Shown here piece by piece: positions 1 to 8,043 of a stretch of DNA of 64,000 nucleotides. The notes beneath the pieces were generated by a model, which saw only the letters and a list, made by a program, of their open reading frames with translations, made no database searches and was not told the origin of the DNA. Position numbers and translations under genes: made by a program. Each line of letters starts with the position of its first letter. Positions within the stretch are counted from its first letter, which is position 1. Source of the stretch: Lewinellaceae bacterium (lineage in GTDB: Bacteria > Bacteroidota > Bacteroidia > Chitinophagales > Saprospiraceae); NCBI GenBank assembly GCA_020636025.1, contig JACJYQ010000005.1, positions 434,001-498,000 on the forward strand. Reading direction: 5' to 3'.

Positions 1-1461
1 AACGGCCACGACGCCGTGGAGATCTATAATGAACAGGTCAATGATATAGACCTCGTTTTTCTGGATGAAAGTATGCCCGGACTTACCGGGCTGGAAGTGC
101 TGCCCCATATCAAGGAACGCAACCCCGCTGTGCCCGTGGTGATGATCACCAAAAACGAAGCGGAACACGTGATGGAAGACGCCATAGGTTCGCAGATTAC
201 CGATTACCTGATTAAACCGGTCAATCCCAACCAAATTCTGCTGACACTTAAAAAGATCCTCGACAACAAGAGGTTGGTACGCGAAAAAACGGCGCTCAAC
301 TATCAGCAAGAATTCCGGCAGATATTTATGCAAATCACCGGCGGACTGGATCACACAGAGTGGGTGGACGCCTACAAAAAGATCGTCGCCTGGGAACTGA
401 AAGTGGATGCCAACCAGGCCTCCGGCGTGAGCGAAATTCTGGCGCAACAAAAAGAACAAGCCAACACGGAATTTTCAAAATTCGTGGTAAAAGAATATGG
501 CGACTGGGTCGCTAAAAACAAGGAGGTAGGCCCGGTGATGTCCCACTCCATGATGCGGAAACACATCTTCCCACACGTTGCCAATGGTACGCCTACGATC
601 ATGATCCTATTGGATAACCTCCGGTATGACCAGTGGAAAACCATTGAACCCATTTTCAACGAGCTGTTCAAAACCGAAACAGAGGAGTCCTTTTTCAGCA
701 TTTTGCCAACCGCAACTCAGTACAGCCGCAACGCCATATTCGCCGGCATGATGCCTGCCGACATCGAGAAAGCATTTCCCGATAAATGGAAAAACGACAC
801 TGATGAAGGCGGTAAAAATCTGTTTGAAGACTTCTTTTTGGGAAAACAAATCGAACATTCTTTCCGGAAACCGGTGAAATGGGATTATGTGAAGGTAACC
901 AATGTATCGCATGGCAAAGACCTGAACGACAACATTTTACACTATCTGAACAACGATCTAACCGTCATCGTGTACAACTTCATCGACATGCTTTCGCATG
1001 CCCGCACGGAGATGGAAGTGCTCAAAGAACTGGCTGGGGATGAGCCGGCTTACCGCTCGCTTACCCGATCCTGGTTCCTGCACAGTCCGCTTTGGTCGGC
1101 CCTGCAAAAGCTGGAAGGTCGTCCGGTGCAGTTGTTTGTAACTACCGACCACGGAACCATCCGGGTTCAGCGCCCATCCAAAGTGATCGGCGACCGGGAT
1201 ACCACCAGCAACCTGCGCTACAAAGTGGGTCGCAACCTGCAATATGAACCCCGCGATGTGCTGGCCGAAAAGGACCCGGGTAAAATTGGCCTGCCCAGAC
1301 CCAACATCAGCAGCACCTTCATCTTCGCCAAAGAGGATAATTTCTTCCTGTATCCAAACAACTACAACCATTTCCTGAATTACTACAAAAACACCTTTCA
1401 GCACGGAGGGATTTCGTTGGAGGAAATGATTTGTCCGATTATCCGGATGAGGAATAAATGA
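1..1461 (+). CDS. porX: PorX-type response regulator with PglZ domain (5' truncated)
   Basis: The frame is open from base 1, so the first roughly 35-40 codons, including the N-terminal acidic pair of the receiver, lie outside the window. Numbering from the GTG at 16, the receiver shows the phospho-acceptor D17 (FLDESMPG), T45 and K67 (LIKPVNP). A linker follows, then an alkaline-phosphatase-fold PglZ domain with D200 (LLDNLRYDQW), the TATQYSRN motif with T232/T234, and the metal-binding TTDHGT motif near 376-381. This receiver-PglZ architecture is that of PorX, the response regulator that with the kinase PorY controls T9SS gene expression and function in Porphyromonas and relatives; its PglZ domain is a zinc phosphodiesterase. 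No PorY homologue is in the window. The presence of SprA, GldG and a T9SS client elsewhere in the window fits the role. Confidence 0.9.
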   Translation, partial: NGHDAVEIYNEQVNDIDLVFLDESMPGLTGLEVLPHIKERNPAVPVVMITKNEAEHVMEDAIGSQITDYLIKPVNPNQILLTLKKILDNKRLVREKTALNYQQEFRQIFMQITGGLDHTEWVDAYKKIVAWELKVDANQASGVSEILAQQKEQANTEFSKFVVKEYGDWVAKNKEVGPVMSHSMMRKHIFPHVANGTPTIMILLDNLRYDQWKTIEPIFNELFKTETEESFFSILPTATQYSRNAIFAGMMPADIEKAFPDKWKNDTDEGGKNLFEDFFLGKQIEHSFRKPVKWDYVKVTNVSHGKDLNDNILHYLNNDLTVIVYNFIDMLSHARTEMEVLKELAGDEPAYRSLTRSWFLHSPLWSALQKLEGRPVQLFVTTDHGTIRVQRPSKVIGDRDTTSNLRYKVGRNLQYEPRDVLAEKDPGKIGLPRPNISSTFIFAKEDNFFLYPNNYNHFLNYYKNTFQHGGISLEEMICPIIRMRNK

Positions 1462-1465
1462 GTGG

Positions 1466-2935
1466 TTAATGGTTAATGAAGGTTTTGATTGATTTTTTTA
1501 GGATTTCCATGCCTTGGAGGATTTCGGTTTCGTTGGTGGAGCCGAATCCGAGGCGGTTTGCATTGGCGTGTGGTTGAAAGTGACTGCCGTCTGATATTTC
1601 CAGTCCTAGTTTCTGACATTTGGCTGCCAGTTTGTGAACGGGAATTCGTTCGTCAAATGTTGTCCAGACGGCTAGTCCGCCGGAGGGTTTTTCAAAGCTG
1701 ATGATGGAGTCGAGTTCGCTTTCCAGTAAATCGCAGAACAGATCGCGCCTTGCGTGATACACCTTTTGCGCTTTTTTAAGGTGGCGTTGCATATCTCCTT
1801 CTCTTAATAACAAGGCTATCGCTGCTTCCAGCAGGTTGTCGCCCTGTCGGTCGATGATGCGGCGAAAACTGGCCATGGCTTTAATAACTGCCGAAGGCGC
1901 TACTACATACCCAATGCGAAGTGCCGGCGAGAATACCTTGCTTAGAGAGCCTACGTACACCACGTTGTTGTGATCATCGGCCGCTGCCAGGGGCAGAATA
2001 GGGTTGCTATTGTAGTGAAAATCGTAGTCGTAATCGTCTTCTATGATGCAGAAGCCGTATTCCTTTGCAAGATTTAGCAAATGAAGTCTGCGATCGGCAG
2101 GCATCACCACCGTGGTTGGATATTGGTGGTGCGGCGTCACATACATCATGCGCACCGGCAGCTTTTTACACAACTGTTCCACCGCATCTGTGTCAATGCC
2201 AAATTCATCCACGGGTACCGTCTCCAATTGTGCTCCTGCTTGTTTCAGGATGAGATTACATGAGTTATAGGAGAGTTTACCAACCACTACCACATCACCA
2301 GGCTTCAAAATGCAATTAGCAGCCAGGTGGATAGCCATCATAGTCCCTCGCGTGATCATCACCTGATCTTCGCCGATCGGCAGGCCACGGCTTTCGCGCA
2401 GGTATTCAGTCAAGGCTGATCGCATGGATGGTTCTCCGGTAGTCTCCCCGTAAAAAAGCAGGTTCTTTTTAAACCCTTTGCGCAAACAAGTTCGATATGC
2501 CCTGCTCAGCGCTTCCCAGGGTGCAATTCTTACATCGGGGAATCCATCATTGAATGACAGCCCGTTGGAGCCTTTATACAGTGACAAACTCAACGCCGGA
2601 TTTTGCTGAAATGGGAATCCCGGCTCATCTCCCTTTGCCTTTAATTTTTGCTTTTGAAAGGATACCGGAGAAATTTCGGGCAACTTCGTACTCACAAAAG
2701 TCCCGCTTGAATTCCGGGTTTCAATCCAGCCCTGAGCAATCAATTCCTCATACGCTGCCACAACTGTTTTGCGGTGCAGCCCAAGTTGCTCTGCCATGAT
2801 TCTGGTTCCTGGAAGTTTTAATCCCGAAGAAATGATTCCCTGGCGAATGATATCAGCCATGCCATTGGCAATCTGGATATAAACCGGTGTTTTGGAATTC
2901 TTGTCAATACTTAGTAGCGTTGAAAAAGGCAGCAT
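1466..2935 (-). CDS. MocR/PdxR-family GntR regulator with aminotransferase domain
   Basis: A GntR-type winged helix occupies about residues 12-75 (ending AYEELIAQGW), followed by a fold-type I aminotransferase-like domain to the C-terminus. The PLP lysine is K333 in GSLSKVFSPALRIGY, and the DDYDYDF motif upstream matches the cofactor-binding aspartate region. At 489 residues it has the usual length for this family, whose members (PdxR, GabR) sense PLP or PLP adducts and often act on a divergent gene. Here the divergent gene at 3060 encodes a pyridoxamine-phosphate-oxidase-fold protein, so autoregulation plus control of that gene is the natural inference. Its 3' end lies five bases from the end of porX, tail to tail. 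Confidence 0.92.
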   Translation of the reverse strand: MLPFSTLLSIDKNSKTPVYIQIANGMADIIRQGIISSGLKLPGTRIMAEQLGLHRKTVVAAYEELIAQGWIETRNSSGTFVSTKLPEISPVSFQKQKLKAKGDEPGFPFQQNPALSLSLYKGSNGLSFNDGFPDVRIAPWEALSRAYRTCLRKGFKKNLLFYGETTGEPSMRSALTEYLRESRGLPIGEDQVMITRGTMMAIHLAANCILKPGDVVVVGKLSYNSCNLILKQAGAQLETVPVDEFGIDTDAVEQLCKKLPVRMMYVTPHHQYPTTVVMPADRRLHLLNLAKEYGFCIIEDDYDYDFHYNSNPILPLAAADDHNNVVYVGSLSKVFSPALRIGYVVAPSAVIKAMASFRRIIDRQGDNLLEAAIALLLREGDMQRHLKKAQKVYHARRDLFCDLLESELDSIISFEKPSGGLAVWTTFDERIPVHKLAAKCQKLGLEISDGSHFQPHANANRLGFGSTNETEILQGMEILKKSIKTFINH

Positions 2936-2954
2936 TCGGCAAATGATTGAGGTT

Positions 2955-2962
2955 CAAAGGTA
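2955..2962 (-). promoter_or_regulatory. Putative -7 element of the MocR gene
   Basis: On the minus strand this reads TACCTTTG, a perfect match to the Bacteroidota -7 consensus TAnnTTTG, 20 bases before the MocR start codon. No convincing -33 TTG was identified. Confidence 0.5.
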
Positions 2963-2981
2963 CTGTACAAAATTCAAATTT

Positions 2982-3022
2982 GGACTACCTAATATTTAAA
3001 AACTGGATGATTTAAGTAGTCC
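2982..3022. promoter_or_regulatory. Inverted repeat in MocR divergent promoter
   Basis: The half-sites GGACTAC (2982-2988) and GTAGTCC (3016-3022) are perfectly inverted and separated by 27 bases, between the two outward-facing -7 elements. The position and symmetry suit an operator for the MocR-type regulator encoded at 1466-2935. Binding is inferred. Confidence 0.45.
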
Positions 3023-3032
3023 GATATTGTCA

Positions 3033-3040
3033 TACTTTTG
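3033..3040 (+). promoter_or_regulatory. Putative -7 element of flavin-fold gene
   Basis: TACTTTTG matches TAnnTTTG exactly and sits 20 bases upstream of the ATG at 3060, immediately downstream of the inverted repeat. Confidence 0.55.
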
Positions 3041-3059
3041 TAGGGCTAAAAATTAAGCT

Positions 3060-3707
3060 ATGAAACAAAAACAAAGCCGCAGTCAGGGAAGTCGATATTA
3101 CCCAAAACGCTACGATTTTGATGAAAAAAGTCGCAATGCCATTCTGGATGAAGGCCTTGTTTGCCACGTCGGATTTGTGTTGGACGGACAACCATTCATG
3201 ATTCCAACCGGCTATTGCAGACTCGACAATACCTTGTATCTACATGGTTCTGTAGGTAGTCATTTTTTTATGCAACTGGCCAAAGGCGTTCCGGTGTGCG
3301 TAAGCGTTACGCACGTTGATGGACTGGTTCTCGCCCGCTCTGTTTTCCACCATTCTATGAATTATCGCTCTGTAGTGGTTTTTGGCCGAAGCAGATTGGT
3401 TGAAAGCAAGGAGGAGCGTTGGTTGGCAGCGGAAAAGTTTACAGAGCATGTGATTCCCGGTCGCTGGAATGAAGCACGAAAACCGACTGAAAGCGACATG
3501 AAGAAAACCATGTTCATTGCTGTTCCAATTGAAGAAGCATCGGTAAAATTCCGCGATGGAGGAGTGGTAGACGAACCGGAGGACATGGAGCTGCCCGTTT
3601 GGGCAGGGGTGCTTCCTTTGAAGTTACAAGCCTTGGAGCCAGAGGCGGATGAAACAGGGAGGCGCGATGTTGAGATTCCGGAGTATGTGCGTGGGTATGC
3701 AAGGTAA
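3060..3707 (+). CDS. Pyridoxamine 5'-phosphate oxidase-like flavin-fold protein
   Basis: This 215-residue protein has the split-barrel FMN-binding fold of the PNPOx-like family. The stretch RNAILDEGLVCHVGFV near residue 25-40, the PTGYCRLDNTLYLHGS segment, and the later RSVVVFGRSRLVES strand are the family's core blocks. It is not a canonical PdxH: it lacks the typical PNPOx C-terminal signature, so the substrate is unknown (flavin reductase, B6-vitamer oxidase and FMN-binding stress protein are all possible). It diverges from the MocR/PdxR-type regulator, a pairing that suggests control by vitamin B6 status. Confidence 0.82.
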   Translation: MKQKQSRSQGSRYYPKRYDFDEKSRNAILDEGLVCHVGFVLDGQPFMIPTGYCRLDNTLYLHGSVGSHFFMQLAKGVPVCVSVTHVDGLVLARSVFHHSMNYRSVVVFGRSRLVESKEERWLAAEKFTEHVIPGRWNEARKPTESDMKKTMFIAVPIEEASVKFRDGGVVDEPEDMELPVWAGVLPLKLQALEPEADETGRRDVEIPEYVRGYAR

Positions 3708-3720
3708 TTGCCTGGAGCTA

Positions 3721-3771
3721 CGACCCTGAAAGGGTTGAATGTAACCATCATAACGCAAATTGCTTACCAAA
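3721..3771 (+). repeat. CCTGAAAGGGTTGAAT-type interspersed repeat, copy 1
   Basis: A 50-base unit contains the small dyad ACCCTGAAAGGGT followed by GAATGTAACC and CATAACGCAAATTGCTTACC. A second, near-identical copy lies at 3982-4035, and a diverged core (GACCATGAAAGGGTCAAAT) near 3918-3937. The 3708-4051 gap holds only these repeats and the hairpin at 3818-3864. Confidence 0.7.
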
Positions 3772-3817
3772 GACTCAAAGAAGAAACTGGAACCGTGAAA
3801 GGATAGGGATAAGCACC

Positions 3818-3864
3818 CACTTCGCGGTTGCGTTTGGTGTTGAAAAAAACACCAAACGCGGCGT
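3818..3864 (-). repeat. GCGTTTGGTGT hairpin repeat (single hairpin, inverted copy)
   Basis: GCGTTTGGTGTT and AACACCAAACGC pair around a short A-run loop, flanked by ACTTCGCGG and GGCGT. The reverse complement matches the second hairpin of the composite repeats at 20531-20624 and 23816-23907. A further ACGCGGCGT follows directly. The first hairpin of the composite is absent here. Confidence 0.75.
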
Positions 3865-3981
3865 ATAACGCGGCGTAAATTGATTGATTATTAAATGGTG
3901 TAATTGCCGAGTGCCATGACCATGAAAGGGTCAAATACAATTAACCCCTAATGAAATTCGGGGTGATTGATCACTCTAATC

Positions 3982-4035
3982 CGACAACCCTGAAGGGGTT
4001 GAATGTAAACCCCATAACGCAAATTGCTTACCAAA
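3982..4035 (+). repeat. CCTGAAAGGGTTGAAT-type interspersed repeat, copy 2
   Basis: Same orientation as the copy at 3721-3771, with matching core and matching ATAACGCAAATTGCTTACCAAA tail segments; it ends 17 bases before the DinB-like gene start. Confidence 0.7.
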
Positions 4036-4051
4036 TGCAATACCAATTTGA

Positions 4052-4573
4052 ATGGATTTCAACCTGAATAAATCAATAGAGATACTCGAGCGAACACCGG
4101 CTGTACTCGAACAATTGCTAAGCGGACTTTCCGATTCCTGGCTTCATACAAATGAAGGTCCGGACACCTGGAGCCCATTTGATGTACTTGGTCATCTTAT
4201 CCATGGCGAAAAAACCGATTGGATTCCCAGAATGGAGATCATCCTTTCTTCTAACCTGGACAAGCATTTTGAGCCATTTGATCGTTTTGCCCAAATGAAT
4301 TCGCAAAAGCAAAGAAGTCTCGCTGAATTACTCCTTGAATTCAGGACTCTGAGAGAGGAAAACATCAAGGTCCTAAAAAGCAAAAAATTGCAGGAAAGTG
4401 ACCTGCAACGCACGGGCATTCATCCTGCATTTGGTGAAGTGACACTCAAACAGTTGTTAGCAACCTGGACAGTTCACGATCTGAACCACCTGACACAGAT
4501 TTCAAGGGTCATGGCGGGACAATATCATGCTGCTGTGGGTCCCTGGCAGGCGTACCTGAAAATTCTGCAATAA
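4052..4573 (+). CDS. DinB-like four-helix protein
   Basis: The 173 residues show the DinB/DfsB four-helix-bundle pattern: the helix with DTWSPFDVLGHLIHGE (H48, H51) and the late motif TVHDLNHLTQ, whose histidines usually complete a metal site. Family members include thiol-dependent transferases (bacillithiol or mycothiol S-transferases) and DNA-damage-induced proteins of unknown function; no specific substrate can be read from the sequence. It is followed after two bases by the EamA transporter gene, so the two are probably co-transcribed. Confidence 0.82.
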   Translation: MDFNLNKSIEILERTPAVLEQLLSGLSDSWLHTNEGPDTWSPFDVLGHLIHGEKTDWIPRMEIILSSNLDKHFEPFDRFAQMNSQKQRSLAELLLEFRTLREENIKVLKSKKLQESDLQRTGIHPAFGEVTLKQLLATWTVHDLNHLTQISRVMAGQYHAAVGPWQAYLKILQ

Positions 4574-4575
4574 CC

Positions 4576-5487
4576 ATGCTCATATCCAAAGCCATATCCA
4601 TCAAAAACGCAGTAAAGTCCGACGCATCCTACACCAGGTGGGTACTGCTTGTTGTATTGTCCCTCATTTGGGGTAGCAGCTTTATCCTGATCAAAAAAGG
4701 CCTGACAGGCTTCGGCTACTATGAAGCTGCCACCATACGACTGATGTCTGCCGGACTGGTTTTCCTGCCCTTTGCTGTGCGCAATGTCCGCAAAATTCCC
4801 AGGGAGAAATGGGGATTGATTGTTGTAGTGTCTTTGTTGGGTATGTTCATACCTGCCTATCTATTCTGCATGGCGCAACTGAACGTCCAAAGCGCTGTAG
4901 CAGCCATGTTGAACTCCCTGACACCAATTTTCACCTTTTTGTTTTCGGTGTTCATTTTTCGTCTTGCTTACAAAATCAACCAGATCATAGGCTTGATATT
5001 GGGATTGGCTTCCGCAACCCTCCTCGCGCTGGAGCATGCACAAGGCGCCGTTTCCCTGAATATGCACGCCGGATTGATTGTACTCGCCACGATTGGCTAT
5101 GGCTATAATATCAATCTGGTCAAGCAGTATTTGGCAGGTATTCCCGCTTTTGTACTTTCTACAGTAACGGTATCTCTGGCAGGAGTACTGGCCTTTTTCA
5201 CCAGTTTTTTGCCAAATATTGATGGATTTATAAAGCCGGATTTCCCCTGGATGCCATTAGCAGCACTTGTGATTTTAGGCGTTATGGGAACCGCCATTGC
5301 TCAATTGCTTTCTTACAAGCTAATCAACATGACCTCTGCCCTTTTTGTCAGTTCAATCACCTTTATCATACCGATCGTAGCCTTGCTCTGGGGTGTGCTG
5401 GATGGTGAAACTTTTGGTTGGATGCATGCGTTGGGAATCACCGGGATTTTGGGGGCGGTGTTTTTGATCAGAAGAGATAAGGAGTAA
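4576..5487 (+). CDS. EamA/DMT-family inner-membrane transporter
   Basis: Ten hydrophobic segments are arranged as two five-helix EamA repeats across 303 residues, with the typical opening WGSSFILIKKGL and, in the second half, AIAQLLSYKLINMTSALFVSS. DMT-superfamily proteins of this kind export amino acids or other metabolites; the substrate here cannot be inferred. The gene starts two bases after the DinB-like gene. Its TAA stop (5485-5487) is already the first triplet of an AGCTAAT/TGATAAT word repeat. Confidence 0.88.
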   Translation: MLISKAISIKNAVKSDASYTRWVLLVVLSLIWGSSFILIKKGLTGFGYYEAATIRLMSAGLVFLPFAVRNVRKIPREKWGLIVVVSLLGMFIPAYLFCMAQLNVQSAVAAMLNSLTPIFTFLFSVFIFRLAYKINQIIGLILGLASATLLALEHAQGAVSLNMHAGLIVLATIGYGYNINLVKQYLAGIPAFVLSTVTVSLAGVLAFFTSFLPNIDGFIKPDFPWMPLAALVILGVMGTAIAQLLSYKLINMTSALFVSSITFIIPIVALLWGVLDGETFGWMHALGITGILGAVFLIRRDKE

Positions 5488-5530
5488 TTAGCTAATGTGA
5501 TAATTTGATAATGAGCTAATTTGATAATGA
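5485..5530 (+). repeat. AGCTAAT/TGATAAT word repeat
   Basis: A run of TAATTAGCTAATGTGATAAT-type words fills the whole gap between the EamA gene and the GNAT gene, supplying the stop codon of the first and overlapping the start region of the second. Confidence 0.8.
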
Positions 5531-6042
5531 ATATGGAGTTTGTAAACTGTGATATATCGGATGTAGAAACCATTTTTGGGTTGTACGATGTGGCGATTGC
5601 GCATCAAAAAATGGTGTCAGATCAGCACTGGCTGCCTTTTGACCGCGAGTTAGTGGTTCAGGAAATTGAAGAGAAACGGCAATGGAAAATTCTGATAGAT
5701 GGTGAGATAGCCTGTGTATTTGTCACTGCCTATTCAGACCCGCACATTTGGGGTGAACGCGACAGCGACCCATCGGTGTATATCCATCGAATTGTAACAA
5801 ACCCCAACTTCCGGGGTAAAGGATTTGTGCAACTAATTGTCGAATGGGCCAAAATCCATGCAAAGGCATTGGGTAAAAAATTCCTTCGACTGGATACCTG
5901 GGGAGATAACCTCAGACTTCAGGGAATTTATATTGACAGCGGTTTTACTTTTTTGGGTGTCGGCATGCCTGCTAACCCTTCCGCCTTACCCAGGCATTAT
6001 TCAACCATTTCACTAGGTTTTTATGAAATCAGGCTGAACTGA
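5527..6042 (+). CDS. GNAT-family N-acetyltransferase
   Basis: This is a single GNAT domain of about 171 residues. The acetyl-CoA loop is visible as VTNPNFRGKGFVQLIVEWA (R-G-K-G-F variant of the R/QxxGxG/A motif), followed by the FLRLDTWGDNLRLQGIYIDSG segment typical of beta5-alpha4. The substrate is unknown. Two ATG codons are close together (5527 and 5533) and the first lies within a TGATAATGA word of the upstream repeat, so the exact start is uncertain. A strong terminator follows at 6092. Confidence 0.85.
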   Translation: MNMEFVNCDISDVETIFGLYDVAIAHQKMVSDQHWLPFDRELVVQEIEEKRQWKILIDGEIACVFVTAYSDPHIWGERDSDPSVYIHRIVTNPNFRGKGFVQLIVEWAKIHAKALGKKFLRLDTWGDNLRLQGIYIDSGFTFLGVGMPANPSALPRHYSTISLGFYEIRLN

Positions 6043-6091
6043 TAGGGTAAGAAGATTTCGATTAAGTTTGTGTTGTTTAGTTATACTCTCT

Positions 6092-6121
6092 CCTTTGCAC
6101 CTTTTGGTGCAAAGGATTTTC
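6092..6121 (+). terminator. Rho-independent terminator after GNAT gene
   Basis: CCTTTGCACC and GGTGCAAAGG form a perfect 10-bp stem with a TTTT loop (6092-6115), followed by ATTTTCTATTTTTG. It lies 50 bases past the GNAT stop. Confidence 0.85.
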
Positions 6122-6129
6122 TATTTTTG
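6122..6129 (+). promoter_or_regulatory. Putative -7 element for 3-hydroxyanthranilate dioxygenase
   Basis: TATTTTTG matches TAnnTTTG and lies in the T-rich tail of the terminator, 50 bases before the ATG at 6180. Confidence 0.45.
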
Positions 6130-6179
6130 TCCCAAGCCCCTCCGATACAATTCATTAAATTCTTCAAATACAGCATACC

Positions 6180-6695
6180 ATGTCTATAGCCAAACCATTC
6201 AACCTCCAAAAATGGATAGAAGATAACCGTGATCTATTGAAGCCACCGGTTGGAAACAAACAGATTTACATCGATAATTCCGATTTCATCGTGATGATTG
6301 TTGGTGGACCAAATGGCCGTAAAGATTACCACTGGGAGGATGGTGAAGAGCTTTTTTATCAGCTGGAAGGTGATATCCAGGTAAAGATCATCAACGAAGA
6401 CGGATCTCCTGAAACCATTGATATCCGTGAGGGAGAAATGTTTTTGTTGCCACCGCGAGTACCACATTCACCACAACGTCCCGCCAACACAGTTGGTTTG
6501 GTACTGGAACGCACCCGCAAACCCGGCGAAATCGATAAATTGATGTGGTTTTGTGAAAATTGCGGCAAACCACTCCACGAAGCCGGATTCCCGCTTAAAG
6601 ACATTGGCACCCAGATCAAGGAAGCCATCGTAAATTATTCCAACAACACGGAAGCTCGTACTTGTAAGCACTGCGGTACCGTGATGGAAATGTGA
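6180..6695 (+). CDS. nbaC: 3-hydroxyanthranilate 3,4-dioxygenase
   Basis: This 171-residue cupin opens the aromatic ring of 3-hydroxyanthranilate in the kynurenine route from tryptophan to quinolinate/NAD. The Fe(II) ligands H51, E57 and H96 are present, as are the substrate-contacting R47, R100 and E110 expected from characterised bacterial enzymes. The C-terminal rubredoxin-like site is complete: C125-x2-C128 and C162-x2-C165. No other kynurenine-pathway gene is in the window. It has its own upstream terminator/promoter arrangement, so it is probably monocistronic, and it converges on rsgA across a large word-repeat hairpin. Confidence 0.95.
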   Translation: MSIAKPFNLQKWIEDNRDLLKPPVGNKQIYIDNSDFIVMIVGGPNGRKDYHWEDGEELFYQLEGDIQVKIINEDGSPETIDIREGEMFLLPPRVPHSPQRPANTVGLVLERTRKPGEIDKLMWFCENCGKPLHEAGFPLKDIGTQIKEAIVNYSNNTEARTCKHCGTVMEM

Positions 6696-6808
6696 ATTAA
6701 TTTGATAATTTGATAATGAGCTAATTCGATAATGAATTTTACTTCTATTGGCTAAGCCATGCAAAACACATCATTATCAAATTATCATATTATCAAATTA
6801 TCACATTA
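6696..6808. repeat. Large TGATAAT word hairpin between convergent genes
   Basis: The left arm (about 6696-6736) reads AATTTGATAATTTGATAATG and onward; the right arm (about 6770-6808) is its approximate reverse complement (ATTATCAAATTATCATATTA...). The arms flank some 35 bases. Lying exactly between the converging dioxygenase and rsgA genes and entering the 3' end of rsgA, it could act as a bidirectional terminator (inference). Confidence 0.75.
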
Positions 6809-7753
6809 AATCCCCTTGTGTCTCTCCCAATAATTCTGGTCTTCGATTTCTTCCAGCATGCCCAGGTATGAATTGAAGCGAATTTCGCTGACTTCACCAT
6901 TGCGCAATGCTTCGTGAACGGCGCAACCTGGTTCGGTGCGGTGCAGGCAGGCACCTCCGAATTTGCAGTTCTGAGAGAGCTCAAAAAATTCGCGGAAACT
7001 GTGGGCCAGGTTTGCTTTGTCTTTATTGTTGAAACTGAGGGTCTTGATGCCTGGTGTATCAATCAGTCTTCCTCCAAAATCCAGTTCGAACATTTCGGCG
7101 AAGGTGGTGGTGTGCTGGCCTTTACCCGAATAATCGCTGATCTCGGCAGTCCGGAGATTTAAATGCGGCTGAATGGCGTTTACCAGACTGCTTTTCCCAA
7201 CGCCCGATTGGCCCCCCATCAAGGTCGTTTTGTCCGCCAGTAATTTTTTCAGGTCATCCAAACCAACTCCTTCTACTACTGATGTAAGCAGCGTGCCATA
7301 GCCGATTTTTTCATACACCTCCTTCATTTCCATGTACTTATCCATCGCTTCTTCATCGTAGAGATCCGATTTATTGAAAACGATGGTGGCCGGAATTTCA
7401 TCTCTTTCTACCATTACCAGGAAGCGGTCGATAAATCCGGGTTTCAGTGTGGGGTTCACAATTGTAGTAATGACAACAGCCTGGTCGATATTGGCTGCCA
7501 GCAGATGGAGGTCGTGCTTTCGCCTGGGCGATTGCCGTACCACATAATTATGCCGTGGGAGAATGGTGCTGATCATGCCCTGCCCATCGCCTTCAGGCAC
7601 AACTTCTACACGATCTCCCACTGCAACCGGATTGGTGAGCGGTATATCGTCGAGACGAAATTTACCGACTATCCTGCATTGCAATGTGGATCCATCTTCC
7701 GTAAGTACATTGTACCAACTACCTGTTGATTTTATAACCGTTCCTGTAATCAT
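6806..7753 (-). CDS. rsgA: Ribosome small subunit-dependent GTPase A
   Basis: RsgA (YjeQ) is a late 30S assembly GTPase. The 315 residues show an N-terminal OB domain, then a circularly permuted GTPase: the G4 motif FNKSD near residue 125 precedes the P-loop GGQSGVGKSSLVN near 183 and the DTPG G3 motif. The C-terminal zinc-binding region carries CKFGGACLHRTEPGCAV, with the expected three cysteines and one histidine. Length is normal. It is read away from the FAD-oxidoreductase gene at 8044 and towards the dioxygenase. Confidence 0.96.
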   Translation of the reverse strand: MITGTVIKSTGSWYNVLTEDGSTLQCRIVGKFRLDDIPLTNPVAVGDRVEVVPEGDGQGMISTILPRHNYVVRQSPRRKHDLHLLAANIDQAVVITTIVNPTLKPGFIDRFLVMVERDEIPATIVFNKSDLYDEEAMDKYMEMKEVYEKIGYGTLLTSVVEGVGLDDLKKLLADKTTLMGGQSGVGKSSLVNAIQPHLNLRTAEISDYSGKGQHTTTFAEMFELDFGGRLIDTPGIKTLSFNNKDKANLAHSFREFFELSQNCKFGGACLHRTEPGCAVHEALRNGEVSEIRFNSYLGMLEEIEDQNYWERHKGI

Positions 7754-7862
7754 GTATTTGTTTATGCAGAACCTAAACCGAATTAGCAGAGGTTCTGTTC
7801 CCGTGGCACAAAATTAGTTTTTATCAATTATCTAAATTAGAAGTATACAAGATTCTAATTTC

Positions 7863-7965
7863 GCACAGATTATTCGCAGATTTGTTTCACAGATTTTCAC
7901 AGACATCATCTGCGCCCCGAGTTTACCTCGGGATTTTTTCTGCGTTAATCTGCGCGAAACAAAAC
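7863..7965. repeat. CACAGATT/GCAGATT word repeat
   Basis: The 290-base gap between rsgA and the oxidoreductase contains GCACAGATT, CGCAGATTT, CACAGATTTTCACAGA and, in opposite orientation, CATCTGCG and AATCTGCGCG. The same words occur at 46513-46575 and faintly near 11995-12035. Confidence 0.6.
7916..7940 (+). terminator. Small hairpin with T-run in rsgA/oxidoreductase gap
   Basis: CCCGAG and CTCGGG pair around five bases, followed by ATTTTTTC. It has the form of an intrinsic terminator but no gene ends just before it, so it may instead be a leader element of the gene at 8044 or part of the surrounding repeat. Confidence 0.4.
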
Positions 7966-8043
7966 ATCATTTACCTTATTTGTGAGAAAGGAACAACTAC
8001 CTGATTCACATAAATTTCCCGATAGAAACGGGACATCCACATC

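Noticed and set aside
1..1461. PglZ domain taken as a phage-defence (BREX/Pgl) gene
   Set aside because: A receiver domain with phospho-acceptor D17 precedes it in the same chain and no other BREX gene is nearby; this is the PorX architecture.
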